Source of the DNA: Paenibacillus xylanilyticus
Lineage (GTDB): Bacteria; Bacillota; Bacilli; Paenibacillales; Paenibacillaceae
Assembly (NCBI RefSeq): GCF_013359935.1
Contig: NZ_JABMCB010000177.1
Coordinates: forward strand, 202,075 to 266,074
Length of the DNA: 64,000 nucleotides
Direction: 5' to 3'
In this document: piece by piece, positions 49,736 to 57,739 of the stretch
Numbering within the stretch: the stretch's first letter is position 1
Layout: every line of letters starts with the position of its first letter
Made by a program: the position numbers and the translations under genes
The notes under the pieces: model-generated
Databases searched by the model: none
Seen by the model: only the letters and a program-made list of their open reading frames with translations
What the model was told of the DNA's origin: nothing

Positions 49736-50185
49736 ATGGAATTGGCAGCCGAAATTAGTTATGTAACGACAGAAGAACAACTCCAGCAAGCATTGGGCAT
49801 TCGCCATCACGTTTTTGTATTGGAGCAGCAGGTGCCTGCAGAAATTGAAATTGATCAATATGACGTCATCAGCCCTGACGTACACCATGTGTTATTAAGT
49901 ACAGACGGAAAGGCTGTAGCCACAGGACGCCTTATCTACTACAGCAAGGACACCGCCAAAATGCAGCGAATCGCTGTGCTCGAGTCTCATCGTTCATTCG
50001 GTTATGGACGTGTTCTCCTACTGGCCATGGAAGAGCGGGCACGCGAGCTTGGCCTGGCCTACTCTGTACTGGATGCTCAATGCCAGGCACAGAAATTCTA
50101 TGAGAAACTCGGTTATGAAGTGATTTCGGAAGAGCCTTTTTATGACGCAGACATTCTCCATGTCCGCATGAGAAAGAGTTTGTAA
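49736..50185 (+). CDS. GNAT family N-acetyltransferase
   Basis: A 149-residue acetyltransferase of the YjcF-like group. RHHVFVLEQQVPAEIEIDQYD near residues 23-43, VATGRLIYYSKDTAKMQRIAV near 62, and the acetyl-CoA loop HRSFGYGRVLLLAMEERARE near 90 are visible, ending YEKLGYEVISEEPFYDADI. The substrate is unknown. The ATG at 49736 is tight against AAGGA; a TTG two codons later has a 6-base spacing and may be the real start. TATAAT at 49693-49698 is a probable -10. Confidence 0.9.
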   Translation: MELAAEISYVTTEEQLQQALGIRHHVFVLEQQVPAEIEIDQYDVISPDVHHVLLSTDGKAVATGRLIYYSKDTAKMQRIAVLESHRSFGYGRVLLLAMEERARELGLAYSVLDAQCQAQKFYEKLGYEVISEEPFYDADILHVRMRKSL

Positions 50186-50294
50186 AACCTTATTCCGGTG
50201 TAAATCTACGATGTGATGCATACTTATCTTTGATTCGGACAGGCTAAAGAGGAACTCAAATTCCCATTTAGTCAGACAAGGAGAGTGTGACATT

Positions 50295-50531
50295 ATGGAT
50301 CAAACGACACGCGAAAGCTTCACAGCAGTACAAAAAAATGGTGACGGCGATCTGACTGGCTTTCAAACTTCATCCGGACGCATACTGGATTACCAACAAG
50401 CCCTGACCGAAGTGCAGGCAGGAGCCATTGCTGGTGTGAATGTCTTCAAAGGTAAGGATGGGGAAATGTACATTCGTGGTGACGCGGACGGCGATCCATC
50501 CAACAATCTCGACCAACTCCCTACTTTTTAA
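50295..50531 (+). CDS. DUF3892 family protein
   Basis: A 78-residue protein with ITAVQKNGDGDLTGF-like opening (FTAVQKNGDGDLTGFQTSSG), LDYQQALTEVQAGAIAGVNV and an acidic end, MYIRGDADGDPSNNLDQLP, as in DUF3892 proteins. They are small, of unknown function and common in Bacilli. AAGGAGAG precedes the ATG. Repeat copy R1 begins 4 bases after its stop, and a terminator lies beyond the repeat, so the repeat is transcribed as its 3' UTR. Confidence 0.85.
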   Translation: MDQTTRESFTAVQKNGDGDLTGFQTSSGRILDYQQALTEVQAGAIAGVNVFKGKDGEMYIRGDADGDPSNNLDQLPTF

Positions 50532-50534
50532 ATC

Positions 50535-50650
50535 AGTATTTTGCATCATTCGATTCCACTCGCTCCGGGGTACAATATATAGACGAATAGGACCATTTCG
50601 ATCTCTATATTGAAGATTGGAAGTCGCTTATTGGATTTATGCAAAATGCT
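50535..50650 (+). repeat. Dispersed palindromic repeat, copy R1
   Basis: A 116-base element bounded by AGTATTTTGCAT and ATGCAAAATGCT (11 of 12 bases inverted). Inside, CAATATATAGA faces TCTCTATATTG and CGAA faces TTCG, so the strand can fold into one long imperfect hairpin. Close relatives lie at 51304-51418 and 54270-54374 in the opposite orientation. Confidence 0.85.
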
Positions 50651-50672
50651 CAAATAAATGAACGCCAGCAAG

Positions 50673-50704
50673 CGCCAATCCGGCATACCGGGTTGGCGTT
50701 TTTA
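50673..50704 (+). terminator. Terminator after the DUF3892 gene and repeat R1
   Basis: CGCCAATCCGG-CATA-CCGGGTTGGCG followed by TTTTT. Confidence 0.9.
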
Positions 50705-50723
50705 ATTCTATATGATGTCTTTC

Positions 50724-51005
50724 CTAGTACTCCAAAAAGTATTTTACAGCATCGCCAGCAGGCTGGCTTTTGCGGATCGGCTGCGTCTCCTGTTCCCATG
50801 CCTGCACGATTTGTATCCCTTCCAGAGTGGACTTGTTCTCCCATACAATATACTGCCTCCGTTCAAGTTCCAGCAATGATTCATGAATGAGAACCCGACT
50901 GCGTCCCGTCTTATTCTCCAGCTCATCCATTCGGGGTACACGTCGCCGCTGTCCAGCATAATTGACGATAATTCGTAAAATTTTACGTTCAAAATCGTTT
51001 AACAT
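50724..51005 (-). CDS. Small winged-helix-like protein of unknown function
   Basis: A 93-residue protein. Residues 1-60 read like a helix-turn-helix: MLNDFERKILRIIVNYAGQ, then RVPRMDELENKTGRSRVLI and HESLLELERRQYIVWENKST, which resembles a LexA- or MarR-type winged helix (recognition helix then a basic wing). The tail is polar. Its ATG overlaps the last codons and stop of the upstream gene (50999-51211) in another frame, so the pair is translationally coupled. Both lie between repeat copies R1 and R2. Confidence 0.75.
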   Translation of the reverse strand: MLNDFERKILRIIVNYAGQRRRVPRMDELENKTGRSRVLIHESLLELERRQYIVWENKSTLEGIQIVQAWEQETQPIRKSQPAGDAVKYFLEY

Positions 51006-51211
51006 ATCCCTGCCTCCCCATCCTTATGAAGTACCGGACGCCATGCCAGAACGCCTTGCTCCAGAAATGTTCGGGGTGACCCGTCTGCGCCTGCGGATGC
51101 TCTGATCCTCCCCCCATGCACACTGTTAATTCGAATTTGCCGCTGCGTGATATGCCCTGCACGATCCATGTACACGAGTTCCACCATCTGACCAATATAC
51201 TTTCCCAGCAT
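50999..51211 (-). CDS. Small beta-rich protein, WYL-like pattern
   Basis: A 70-residue protein. MLGKYIGQMVELVYMDRAGH then ITQRQIRINSVHGGRIRASA recalls the beta-strand core of WYL domains (a strand, a short turn, then R-x-I and a G-x-V/I-R-A stretch), which often regulate DNA-linked systems. The match is loose and I give no function. The ATG at 51211 has GGAGGG 6 bases upstream. It overlaps the downstream winged-helix gene by seven bases. Confidence 0.7.
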   Translation of the reverse strand: MLGKYIGQMVELVYMDRAGHITQRQIRINSVHGGRIRASAGADGSPRTFLEQGVLAWRPVLHKDGEAGIC

Positions 51212-51303
51212 AATCATCCCTCCAATAAGAACGTTTGTTTGTATATCTTATTATATACGAACATAAGTTCTTTATTCAATAACTAAAAAAGGATTTTATA
51301 CTG

Positions 51304-51418
51304 GGCATTTTGCATAAATCCAGTGAGCGATTTCCAATATTCAATATATAGATCAAGGTGGTTCTTTTCGTCTATATAGTGCACCTGTGAGCCAGAAGAA
51401 TGGAATAATGCAACATAA
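51304..51418 (-). repeat. Dispersed palindromic repeat, copy R2
   Basis: A 115-base copy in inverse orientation to R1, more diverged: GGCATTTTGCATAAATCC at one end and ATGCAAC at the other, with ATATATAGATC facing GTCTATATAG inside. It lies upstream of the two small genes at 50724-51211. Confidence 0.75.
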
Positions 51419-51425
51419 CGACAGT

Positions 51426-51470
51426 AAAAAACCAGACTTCACCTCTGTATCAGGGAAGCCTGGTTTTTAT
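51426..51470 (-). terminator. Terminator after the DUF3889 gene
   Basis: On the minus strand AAAACCAGGCTTC pairs with GAAGTCTGGTTTT, with T-run; it begins 5 bases past the stop at 51475. Confidence 0.85.
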
Positions 51471-51474
51471 GTCT

Positions 51475-51795
51475 TCAATGTCGATCCGATTCACTAAATT
51501 GGACTTTTTTTAACTGCTGCGTATTCGGATTAAAATCAACATTGACATACACCGCAAATTGTTTTCCGTCTTTGCCCCGCACCCACAACTTGAACTGTTC
51601 TCGGGATTGATTGGCCGTCAGTGAGGTGCGTCCAATGTGTTTGTAGTCCAAGATGTCCACATTATACTTGGTCTGGGTTTCTTTTACCGCGATGATTCCC
51701 CATTTCGCATAATCGGGAACGGGTGCCGCTGAACTGGTGGTTAGTCCCGTCAAACTCAGCATAACCGTCATCAGCGTAACAATGAATATTCTCAT
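51475..51795 (-). CDS. DUF3889 family secreted protein
   Basis: A 106-residue exported protein. The signal peptide MRIFIVTLMTVMLSLTGLTT ends near SSAAPVP; the mature part has PDYAKWGIIAVKETQTKYNV and DYKHIGRTSLTANQSREQFK with FAVYVNVDFNPNTQQLKKV, matching DUF3889 (YqzG/YhdC of Bacillus), of unknown function. The ATG at 51795 has CAAGGAG 8 bases upstream; a longer open frame lacks a ribosome site. It is monocistronic. Confidence 0.87.
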   Translation of the reverse strand: MRIFIVTLMTVMLSLTGLTTSSAAPVPDYAKWGIIAVKETQTKYNVDILDYKHIGRTSLTANQSREQFKLWVRGKDGKQFAVYVNVDFNPNTQQLKKVQFSESDRH

Positions 51796-52069
51796 ATCAA
51801 TCACTCCTTGGGGCTTGTTTTCGTTAGCCTGCCCTGCGGGAGTTCGTTTTACACCATCAGATAGTTGATTAAGTATCCATAGCAAAAAATATATAGTTGT
51901 TCTGATTGTACTTGTGTTGCATCTGATTGGAAACCAGAAGTTCCATATCCTGCGTACGTCTTAAGGCCCAATTATGAATTTTTGGGTTTGATTTCCATCT
52001 TCTATGTGTAATAGGCCTTGATAGAGTACGCTATTATCTGAACATCTATTTCGAGGAGGTTATACCCGA

Positions 52070-52972
52070 ATGTTCAAACGAATGGATGAAATCTTGATTG
52101 AGATCCCCAATGTCGAGAAGCCCGATCCAAATGCAGCAGCATCCATACAGGAACTGCTAGGTGGCAAATTTGGAGAGATGTCAACGTTGAACAATTACCT
52201 CTACCAGTCGTTTAATTTTCGTTCCAAGGAAAAATTGAAGCCTTTCTATGACCTCGTCATGAGTATTACAGCCGAAGAGCTGGGTCACGTGGAGCTGGTG
52301 TCCCACGGGATTAACCAATGTCTCAGAGGTTCCACCCAGTACAAGGAGCCAGATGATACTCCTTTGGGTTCCGTGAAGGACGCACGTCTATCCTATCACT
52401 ACCTGGCAGGGGCACAGGGAGCCATGCCTTTTGACTCCATGGGCAATCCGTGGACCGGTGCGAATGTGTTCAACAGCGGTAACCTGGTCGAGGACCTGCT
52501 GCATAACTTTTTCCTCGAATGTGGAGCACGAACACATAAGATGAAAGTTTACGAGATGACCGACCACCCAGCAGCCCGGGAAGTTGTTGGTTTTCTGCTC
52601 GTACGCGGCGGTGTACACGTAGTCGCCTATGCCAAAGCACTTGAAATTGCAACCGGGGTGAATGTAACCAAGTTGGTTCCGATCCCTTCCCTGAACAACA
52701 AAGCGTTCACCGAAGCCCGGAAATACGAAGAAAAGGGTGTACACACGAAACTGTATACCTATAGCGATAAAGACTTTAATGCCATCAGCCAAATTTGGAA
52801 AGGAACACACCCTGAAGATGGACAACCTCTGGAAGTCATTCAAGGTGTTCCAGAAGGATTCCCGATTCCTGAAGCTCCTGCGGTGGAAGAAGAATTTGCT
52901 CCTGGCATTTCCCATGAGGACTTCGCAGAAATTGCACGTCGCCTGAAAATGGCGGGTAACATTGCGGATTGA
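52070..52972 (+). CDS. Manganese catalase
   Basis: A 300-residue di-manganese catalase that breaks hydrogen peroxide to water and oxygen. The metal ligands are all in place: Glu36 (GEMSTLNNYLYQSF), Glu70 and His73 (AEELGHVELV), Glu150 (FFLECGART) and His183 (RGGVHVVAYAKAL), in the same spacing as the Lactobacillus enzyme. The bulk is a four-helix ferritin-like bundle with a C-terminal lasso, FPIPEAPAVEEEFAPG. A perfect GAGGAGG lies 10 bases before the ATG. Spore-coat CotJC is a relative, but no cotJA or cotJB is adjacent and the length fits KatN-type catalases. Confidence 0.95.
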   Translation: MFKRMDEILIEIPNVEKPDPNAAASIQELLGGKFGEMSTLNNYLYQSFNFRSKEKLKPFYDLVMSITAEELGHVELVSHGINQCLRGSTQYKEPDDTPLGSVKDARLSYHYLAGAQGAMPFDSMGNPWTGANVFNSGNLVEDLLHNFFLECGARTHKMKVYEMTDHPAAREVVGFLLVRGGVHVVAYAKALEIATGVNVTKLVPIPSLNNKAFTEARKYEEKGVHTKLYTYSDKDFNAISQIWKGTHPEDGQPLEVIQGVPEGFPIPEAPAVEEEFAPGISHEDFAEIARRLKMAGNIAD

Positions 52973-53004
52973 TTGATAAGTATAGTCATGCCATAACTTA
53001 TATA

Positions 53005-53050
53005 AGCCCTCGTATCCTGCCAAACAGGGATCTGAGGGCCTTTGTTTTGT
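53005..53050 (+). terminator. Terminator after the Mn-catalase gene
   Basis: GCCCTC-TCCTG/CAGGGA-GAGGGC two-part stem followed by a T-rich stretch. Confidence 0.85.
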
Positions 53051-53143
53051 ATTTACTCTTGAATCTCGTCTAGCATTATCTATGGATCTATGGATCAGTG
53101 CCCCATTTCTATCCTTCTCGATCCCACAATTGATCAGCACTCT

Positions 53144-53731
53144 TCATTCGCTTTCATGCTCTTGCACCGGTTCTACCGGCTCCACGTCTCGAACCTCGAG
53201 TTCAACGTGCGACTGATCTTGATCCACTGCCATGGCATCTCGCATGCGCACTTTCCATGTCCCTGTATCCGCCTGAAACTCAACATCTTCAATGACGGGA
53301 ACGCTTATCCTTTCTCCATCAGGCAGATAAAGTCCGCCTCGAATTGCATCTGCCTCACTGATCTTTGCCCCATCCGGAGTAGCGGCTGTATATTCCGCAA
53401 TGGATTCTGCTCTTGCACGACCTGGATAAGGCTCATTTTCAGGGCCTCCGTCCGTCCAGATTTCAACATAGGATCCCACCTGTGGATCAGGTGCGTTGGA
53501 GAACCATTTTGCCGGGTAATATCGACTTGCTCCTCCATTGGAACCGAAATCCTCATATTCCGGACTTACAACAAGGATAGAGTCCTCTTTGCGATCCACC
53601 ACATAGCCGGTAAACCCTTTCTCTTTAGGATCATCGGATGGCGGCTGTGCTTGTTCATCTTGAATCTGTCCCGCACATCCTGTTAGACTGATGACCATGA
53701 GCAATACGAGAACTGCAACACGATTGGACAT
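53144..53731 (-). CDS. DUF3221-like lipoprotein (YobA type)
   Basis: A surface lipoprotein of about 195 residues: MSNRVAVLVLLMVISLTGCA gives a clear TGC lipobox. The mature part begins with a Gln/Pro/Asp-rich linker, then GFTGYVVDRKEDSILVVSPE and VGSYVEIWTDGGPENEPYPG, the OB-like pattern of DUF3221 proteins, and ends in an acidic tail, VEPVEPVQEHESE. The function is unknown. The ATG at 53731 has GAGGGGG 8-9 bases upstream. Confidence 0.83.
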   Translation of the reverse strand: MSNRVAVLVLLMVISLTGCAGQIQDEQAQPPSDDPKEKGFTGYVVDRKEDSILVVSPEYEDFGSNGGASRYYPAKWFSNAPDPQVGSYVEIWTDGGPENEPYPGRARAESIAEYTAATPDGAKISEADAIRGGLYLPDGERISVPVIEDVEFQADTGTWKVRMRDAMAVDQDQSHVELEVRDVEPVEPVQEHESE

Positions 53732-53836
53732 ATGTAAATCCCCCTCTTTGTGATCCAACAACTATGGCCATTCTTTCTCTCTAAATAGACGTCCTCTAAC
53801 GGCCCAATGTTGCAACAAAAGAGCTATGGTCATCGT

Positions 53837-54151
53837 TCACTTCCTTTGGAATCTTTTGTACCCATACCTTCCCCATACAATCAATCCGACACAACATAAA
53901 AGAGCACAATATCCCCAAGCAAACAGCATCGCAATACCCAGCCCAATATTGGCATCCAGACGCTCATCGGTCAGTTCGGTGTATGAAGCAAAACCCAGTG
54001 GCAGGGCTCCCACAACAAATAGTCCGGTCAACCAGCCACGCCAACCTCTGAATCCCGTCTTTCCATCCATTTCAGAATGCTTTTTGATGCCTCGATGCAG
54101 AATGATCAGAAGCAGAATAAATATCAGCCAAGTGCCTAGAATCTGCAGCAA
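53837..54151 (-). CDS. Small multi-pass membrane protein (TTG start)
   Basis: A 104-residue protein with three hydrophobic segments (about residues 3-19, 40-57 and 70-93), separated by a basic loop GIKKHSEMDGKTGFRGWRG and an acidic one, YTELTDERLDANIG, ending in a basic tail GYKRFQRK. The TTG at 54151 has GGGAGG 8 bases upstream and is the only good start. I do not recognise the family. Confidence 0.7.
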   Translation of the reverse strand: MLQILGTWLIFILLLIILHRGIKKHSEMDGKTGFRGWRGWLTGLFVVGALPLGFASYTELTDERLDANIGLGIAMLFAWGYCALLCCVGLIVWGRYGYKRFQRK

Positions 54152-54269
54152 CTCGTTCGCCTCCCGGGAAAGTAAATTCTCTTATTTTTATACAAAGCTT
54201 TTCCACCTGTCCATCTATTGTATTTTCGCCCCTCTCCGGTAATTAATCACATCGAAAATAATCCAAACA

Positions 54270-54374
54270 AACAATTTGCATAAACCCCAAGAGGACTTCC
54301 AAGGACCAATATAGAGATCGAAATGATCTATTCGTCTTGCATTGGAGCGAGTGGAATCGAATATGCAAAATACT
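54270..54374 (-). repeat. Dispersed palindromic repeat, copy R3
   Basis: A 105-base copy in inverse orientation to R1. It shares AATATAGAGATCGAAATG and GAGCGAGTGGAATCGAAT exactly with the complement of R1, and the ends ATTTGCATAA and ATGCAAAATACT. About ten bases in the arm before the last shared block are missing relative to R1. It lies between the small membrane protein gene and the terminator of the siderophore permease operon. Confidence 0.88.
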
Positions 54375-54379
54375 GAAAC

Positions 54380-54422
54380 AAAAAAAGCCTTCGAACTGCT
54401 CTACAAGAGCCAGCCGAAGGCG
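54380..54422 (-). terminator. Terminator after the siderophore permease operon
   Basis: On the minus strand GCCTTCGG-CTCTTGTAGAG-CGAAGGC stem followed by TTTTTTT. Confidence 0.88.
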
Positions 54423-54442
54423 TTCCTTTACAATTAGAATTG

Positions 54443-55471
54443 CTATTTAGATCTGCTCAACAGATACAGGAAGTATGGTGCACCGAGGATTGCCACCAGA
54501 ATTCCGGCCGGAATTTCGGAAGACAGAATGACGCGACCTAATGTATCCGCAACAAGAACAAGCAGCGAACCAACCAATGCCGATGCAGGCAAAAGAAACT
54601 GATGTTTTGGACCCACGAGACGTCTGGCCAAATGAGGCCCGATCAGGCCCACAAAACCAATTCCTCCACTAACAGATACGCACGATCCGGCAAGACCTAC
54701 AGCAGCAGCCAGCAGGATCAGCCGTTCACGCTCAACAGGCGCACCGAGACCACTCGCTGTCTGATCCCCAAGGTTCAGCACATTCAGCACACGCGCCTTA
54801 TACAGAACAAGTGGTACGAGAATAGCGAGGAATGGCAGAAGTGCGGTGACGAATTTCCAGTTTGAGCCCCAAATGCTGCCCGCCATCCAAGTCGCCACAA
54901 ACTGATATTTCTCAGGGCTAAGTCGAAGCGTAAGCACAATCATCGCAGCACTGATCCCAGCGGCTACACCAATCCCTGTAAGCAGCATGCGGGTAGGCAT
55001 GATGCCCTCTCCCTTTTTATACGAAAGCACATAAATCAGGAAAGCGGCTAAGCTTGACCCAATCAGGGCCAGAATCGGCAGCAGAAATACAGGAGCCGCC
55101 GTTGTTGTCGGGAAATAGGATACAAACAGCATGACGACCAGTCCGGCACCTGCATTAATGCCAAGGATACCGGGATCCGCGAGTGCATTGCGGGATACGC
55201 CCTGCAGAATGCATCCGGACAATGCAAGACCAGCACCAACCATGATTGAAATCACGATGCGGGGCAGGCGGAACTCAAACAGAATGAGCTCCTGCTTCGC
55301 CGTCCCACCGCCAAAGAAAGTACGAAGCACCTCAAGCGGGCTCAATCGGATATACCCTGTGTTCATGCTGATAATAAAAGCCGTAATAATCAACGCACCA
55401 AGTACAATCATGACAATGGTGCTTTTTGTTCTCTTTTTCCGCTCTGCACCAGCGAGAGTTGAGGATCCCAT
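54443..55471 (-). CDS. FecCD family siderophore ABC permease (second of pair)
   Basis: A 342-residue membrane permease for an iron-siderophore or heme-type ABC importer. It has nine to ten membrane segments and the family motifs GAGLALSGCILQGVSRNALADPGILG near residue 80 and the cytosolic coupling region GGIGFVGLIGPHLARRLVGP near residue 275. It starts two bases after the stop of the upstream permease gene, with AAAGGAGG in the end of that gene, so the two are coupled. The pair resembles Bacillus YfiZ-YfhA. No binding protein or ATPase gene adjoins. Confidence 0.94.
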   Translation of the reverse strand: MGSSTLAGAERKKRTKSTIVMIVLGALIITAFIISMNTGYIRLSPLEVLRTFFGGGTAKQELILFEFRLPRIVISIMVGAGLALSGCILQGVSRNALADPGILGINAGAGLVVMLFVSYFPTTTAAPVFLLPILALIGSSLAAFLIYVLSYKKGEGIMPTRMLLTGIGVAAGISAAMIVLTLRLSPEKYQFVATWMAGSIWGSNWKFVTALLPFLAILVPLVLYKARVLNVLNLGDQTASGLGAPVERERLILLAAAVGLAGSCVSVSGGIGFVGLIGPHLARRLVGPKHQFLLPASALVGSLLVLVADTLGRVILSSEIPAGILVAILGAPYFLYLLSRSK

Positions 55472-55473
55472 AA

Positions 55474-56529
55474 TTACAGAGACCTCCTTTCTTTACGTGC
55501 CAGATAGAGGAAGAACGGTACCCCGATCAAGGCAACCAGAGCACCGATTGGCGTCTCGTATGGCGGATTAATCATGCGTGCAGCCAGATCGGCGAACACC
55601 AGCAGCAAACTGCCCATCACAGCAGAACACGGAATGATCCAGCGGTAATCGACCCCAACGATTTTACGTGTAAGATGGGGAATGATGAGTCCAACAAAAC
55701 CGACTGCCCCAACCACGGATACGGCCGTACCCGCAAGAATAAGCACAACGATAAGACCAATCAGTTTGATTAGGCCCGTACGCTGTCCCAGTCCAACGGC
55801 AATCTCTTCTCCAAGGCTCAGGAGCGTTATGGAACGGGAGATGAGTAAGCCTCCAATGAGTGCAGCCAAAACCCAAGGAAACATGACCTCCAGCTGAGAC
55901 CACTTCGTGCCCGCAACACCGCCCGCTGTCCAAAAGGCCAGGTCCTGTCCGATTTTGAAAAACAATGCAATCCCCTCACTTAGCGCAGACAGCATGGCGG
56001 ATACCGCTGCTCCTGCCAGCACAAGTCTGAGGGGCGTGAGGCCCGATCTGGACGCGGCTCCGAATCCGTATACAAGGAGCACGCCCAGTCCTGCGCCGAT
56101 AAAGGAGTACATGATGATATGCATGTAAGGCATGCCCGGGAAAAAAGCGAAACACAGTGCAAGGGCGAATCCCGCCCCGGCATTCAGTCCGAGCAAGCCC
56201 GAATCCGCCAGTGGATTGCGGGTCATGCCCTGCATGATCGCACCAGCTACGGCGAAGCAGGCACCCACCATCGCCCCGCCAAGAATACGCGGCAATCGAA
56301 TCTCCCAGATAATCTGATGCGGGGTAAGATCCGGATTAAAGTTGAAGATGGCTTGCCATACCACGCCAAGCTTGATATCTGCAGCGCCAAAGGAAATGGA
56401 CAGAGCCATGCCCAGGGCGAGCAGCACAAGACCGCCTGTCAGGATCAGGGTAGCAGCCCAGGGACGAGTATGTATTTTGGCTGTCGGAGATTCCGTATCG
56501 TGACCTGCCGATGAAGCGTTCGAACTCAT
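55474..56529 (-). CDS. FecCD family siderophore ABC permease (first of pair)
   Basis: A 351-residue membrane permease, first gene of the operon, forming the channel together with the next gene's product. GACFAVAGAIMQGMTRNPLADSGLLG near residue 95 and GAVGFVGLIIPHLTRKIVGVDY near residue 285 are the FecCD signatures; the N-terminal 25 residues are polar and cytosolic. GAGGGTGG precedes the ATG. A Fur box sits upstream at 56611-56625, so expression should rise when iron is low. Confidence 0.94.
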   Translation of the reverse strand: MSSNASSAGHDTESPTAKIHTRPWAATLILTGGLVLLALGMALSISFGAADIKLGVVWQAIFNFNPDLTPHQIIWEIRLPRILGGAMVGACFAVAGAIMQGMTRNPLADSGLLGLNAGAGFALALCFAFFPGMPYMHIIMYSFIGAGLGVLLVYGFGAASRSGLTPLRLVLAGAAVSAMLSALSEGIALFFKIGQDLAFWTAGGVAGTKWSQLEVMFPWVLAALIGGLLISRSITLLSLGEEIAVGLGQRTGLIKLIGLIVVLILAGTAVSVVGAVGFVGLIIPHLTRKIVGVDYRWIIPCSAVMGSLLLVFADLAARMINPPYETPIGALVALIGVPFFLYLARKERRSL

Positions 56530-56610
56530 ATGCGCCCACCCTCGTTATGAGTGGAGTAGACCAATCCTATGTACATAACAATCACCCCTCTATTATTGCC
56601 GATCTGTTAA

Positions 56611-56625
56611 TGATATTGATTCTCA
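56611..56625. promoter_or_regulatory. Fur box of the siderophore permease operon
   Basis: TGATATTGATTCTCA matches the 7-1-7 Fur box TGATAATnATTATCA at 13 of 14 fixed bases. On the minus strand a consensus TTGACA lies at 56644-56649, so the box covers the expected -10 region. Confidence 0.8.
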
Positions 56626-56709
56626 TTCCCATACATCATTGTATGTCAACAAGCTCTCGCTGGCAATGGACAAATGGGACAAGTTTATAGCATTAATCAT
56701 TTTTGATAC

Positions 56710-56750
56710 AAAAAAAAGCTGCACCGAGCGTTAGAGCTCAGATGCAGCTG
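56710..56750 (-). terminator. Terminator after the ugpQ-like gene
   Basis: On the minus strand AGCTGCA-TGAGC/GCTCG-TGCAGCT followed by TTTTTTTT. Confidence 0.9.
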
Positions 56751-56764
56751 ACCATTTTTTAGTG

Positions 56765-57499
56765 TTATCGGCTATGTACTCCTACCAAAGCGGATAGTAC
56801 ATCCGGCACATCGGTAATGATGGCTTCCACGCCCATCTGAATCAGAGCCTGCATCTCCGCAGGATCATTCACGGTAAAAGGATGTGTCGAAATTCCCTGG
56901 GCCTGTGCGGCAGCTACTTCCTCCTGCGTTACAGCCAGCTTATAGGGATGCAGGGCAGAAGCCTCCAATTTGGCTGCATAGTCGTAAGGACGATACAGCT
57001 TTTCCATGTACAGAAGTGCTGTCCGAATCTCCGGAGCAAGACGTTTGCACTTTACCAATGACGCATGATTGAAGCTGGAAAGGATGACTTGCTGTTCCAG
57101 ATCCCAATCCCGGACGGCTTGCACGATTTTTTCTTCCATGCCCTTGTAACCGACAATTCCATTTTTCAGTTCCAGATTAAGCAGAATTTTTTTCCCTTGA
57201 ATCAAATCAAACAGCTCCTCCAGGGAAGGAATGCCCTCCTGGGCGTAATCCGAATGGAACCAGCTTCCCGCATCGAGTGACCGCAATTGTTCGTACGTTG
57301 TATCCTTAACCCAGCCGGGTGCACCCGCAGTACGGTTTAGTGTCTCATCATGAATCAGTACCAACCTACCGTCACTGGACATCTGAACATCCGTTTCTAT
57401 GCCCGTCGCTCCCAGCTGCAGGCAGCGTTCGAATGCAGCCATCGTATTTTCGGGACAGACGGCGGAAGCTCCCCTATGAGCAATAATCTCAATAGCCAT
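56765..57499 (-). CDS. Glycerophosphodiester phosphodiesterase
   Basis: A 244-residue TIM-barrel enzyme releasing glycerol-3-phosphate from deacylated phospholipids. The signature AHRGASAVCPENTMAAF lies at residues 7-23 with the catalytic His-Arg and Glu; IETDVQMSSDGRLVLIHDETL (metal ligands) and LNLELKNG follow in order, and the end has WTVND-type HPFTVNDPAEMQALIQMGVE. No signal peptide is seen, so it is cytosolic, like UgpQ. GGAGGTG lies 9 bases before the ATG. It is monocistronic. Confidence 0.95.
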   Translation of the reverse strand: MAIEIIAHRGASAVCPENTMAAFERCLQLGATGIETDVQMSSDGRLVLIHDETLNRTAGAPGWVKDTTYEQLRSLDAGSWFHSDYAQEGIPSLEELFDLIQGKKILLNLELKNGIVGYKGMEEKIVQAVRDWDLEQQVILSSFNHASLVKCKRLAPEIRTALLYMEKLYRPYDYAAKLEASALHPYKLAVTQEEVAAAQAQGISTHPFTVNDPAEMQALIQMGVEAIITDVPDVLSALVGVHSR

Positions 57500-57739
57500 T
57501 ATTCCAGCACCTCCTCGAATTCAAACATCAACTCTACCATTTCCACTATACGACTGATTTGTCATTCCTGTATTAACAGAACGTTTAATACATGTTCGGT
57601 TCTACATCCAATTCAACAGGTATAGAGAAATATCCAGCCAGGCTGGGGATTCACTCATTTTTGCGAACTCAATCTGCAAATCGACATAACATAGTATGAG
57701 CGATAGATGTTCCGTACTCCGCCATAAGGAGGTTGACTA

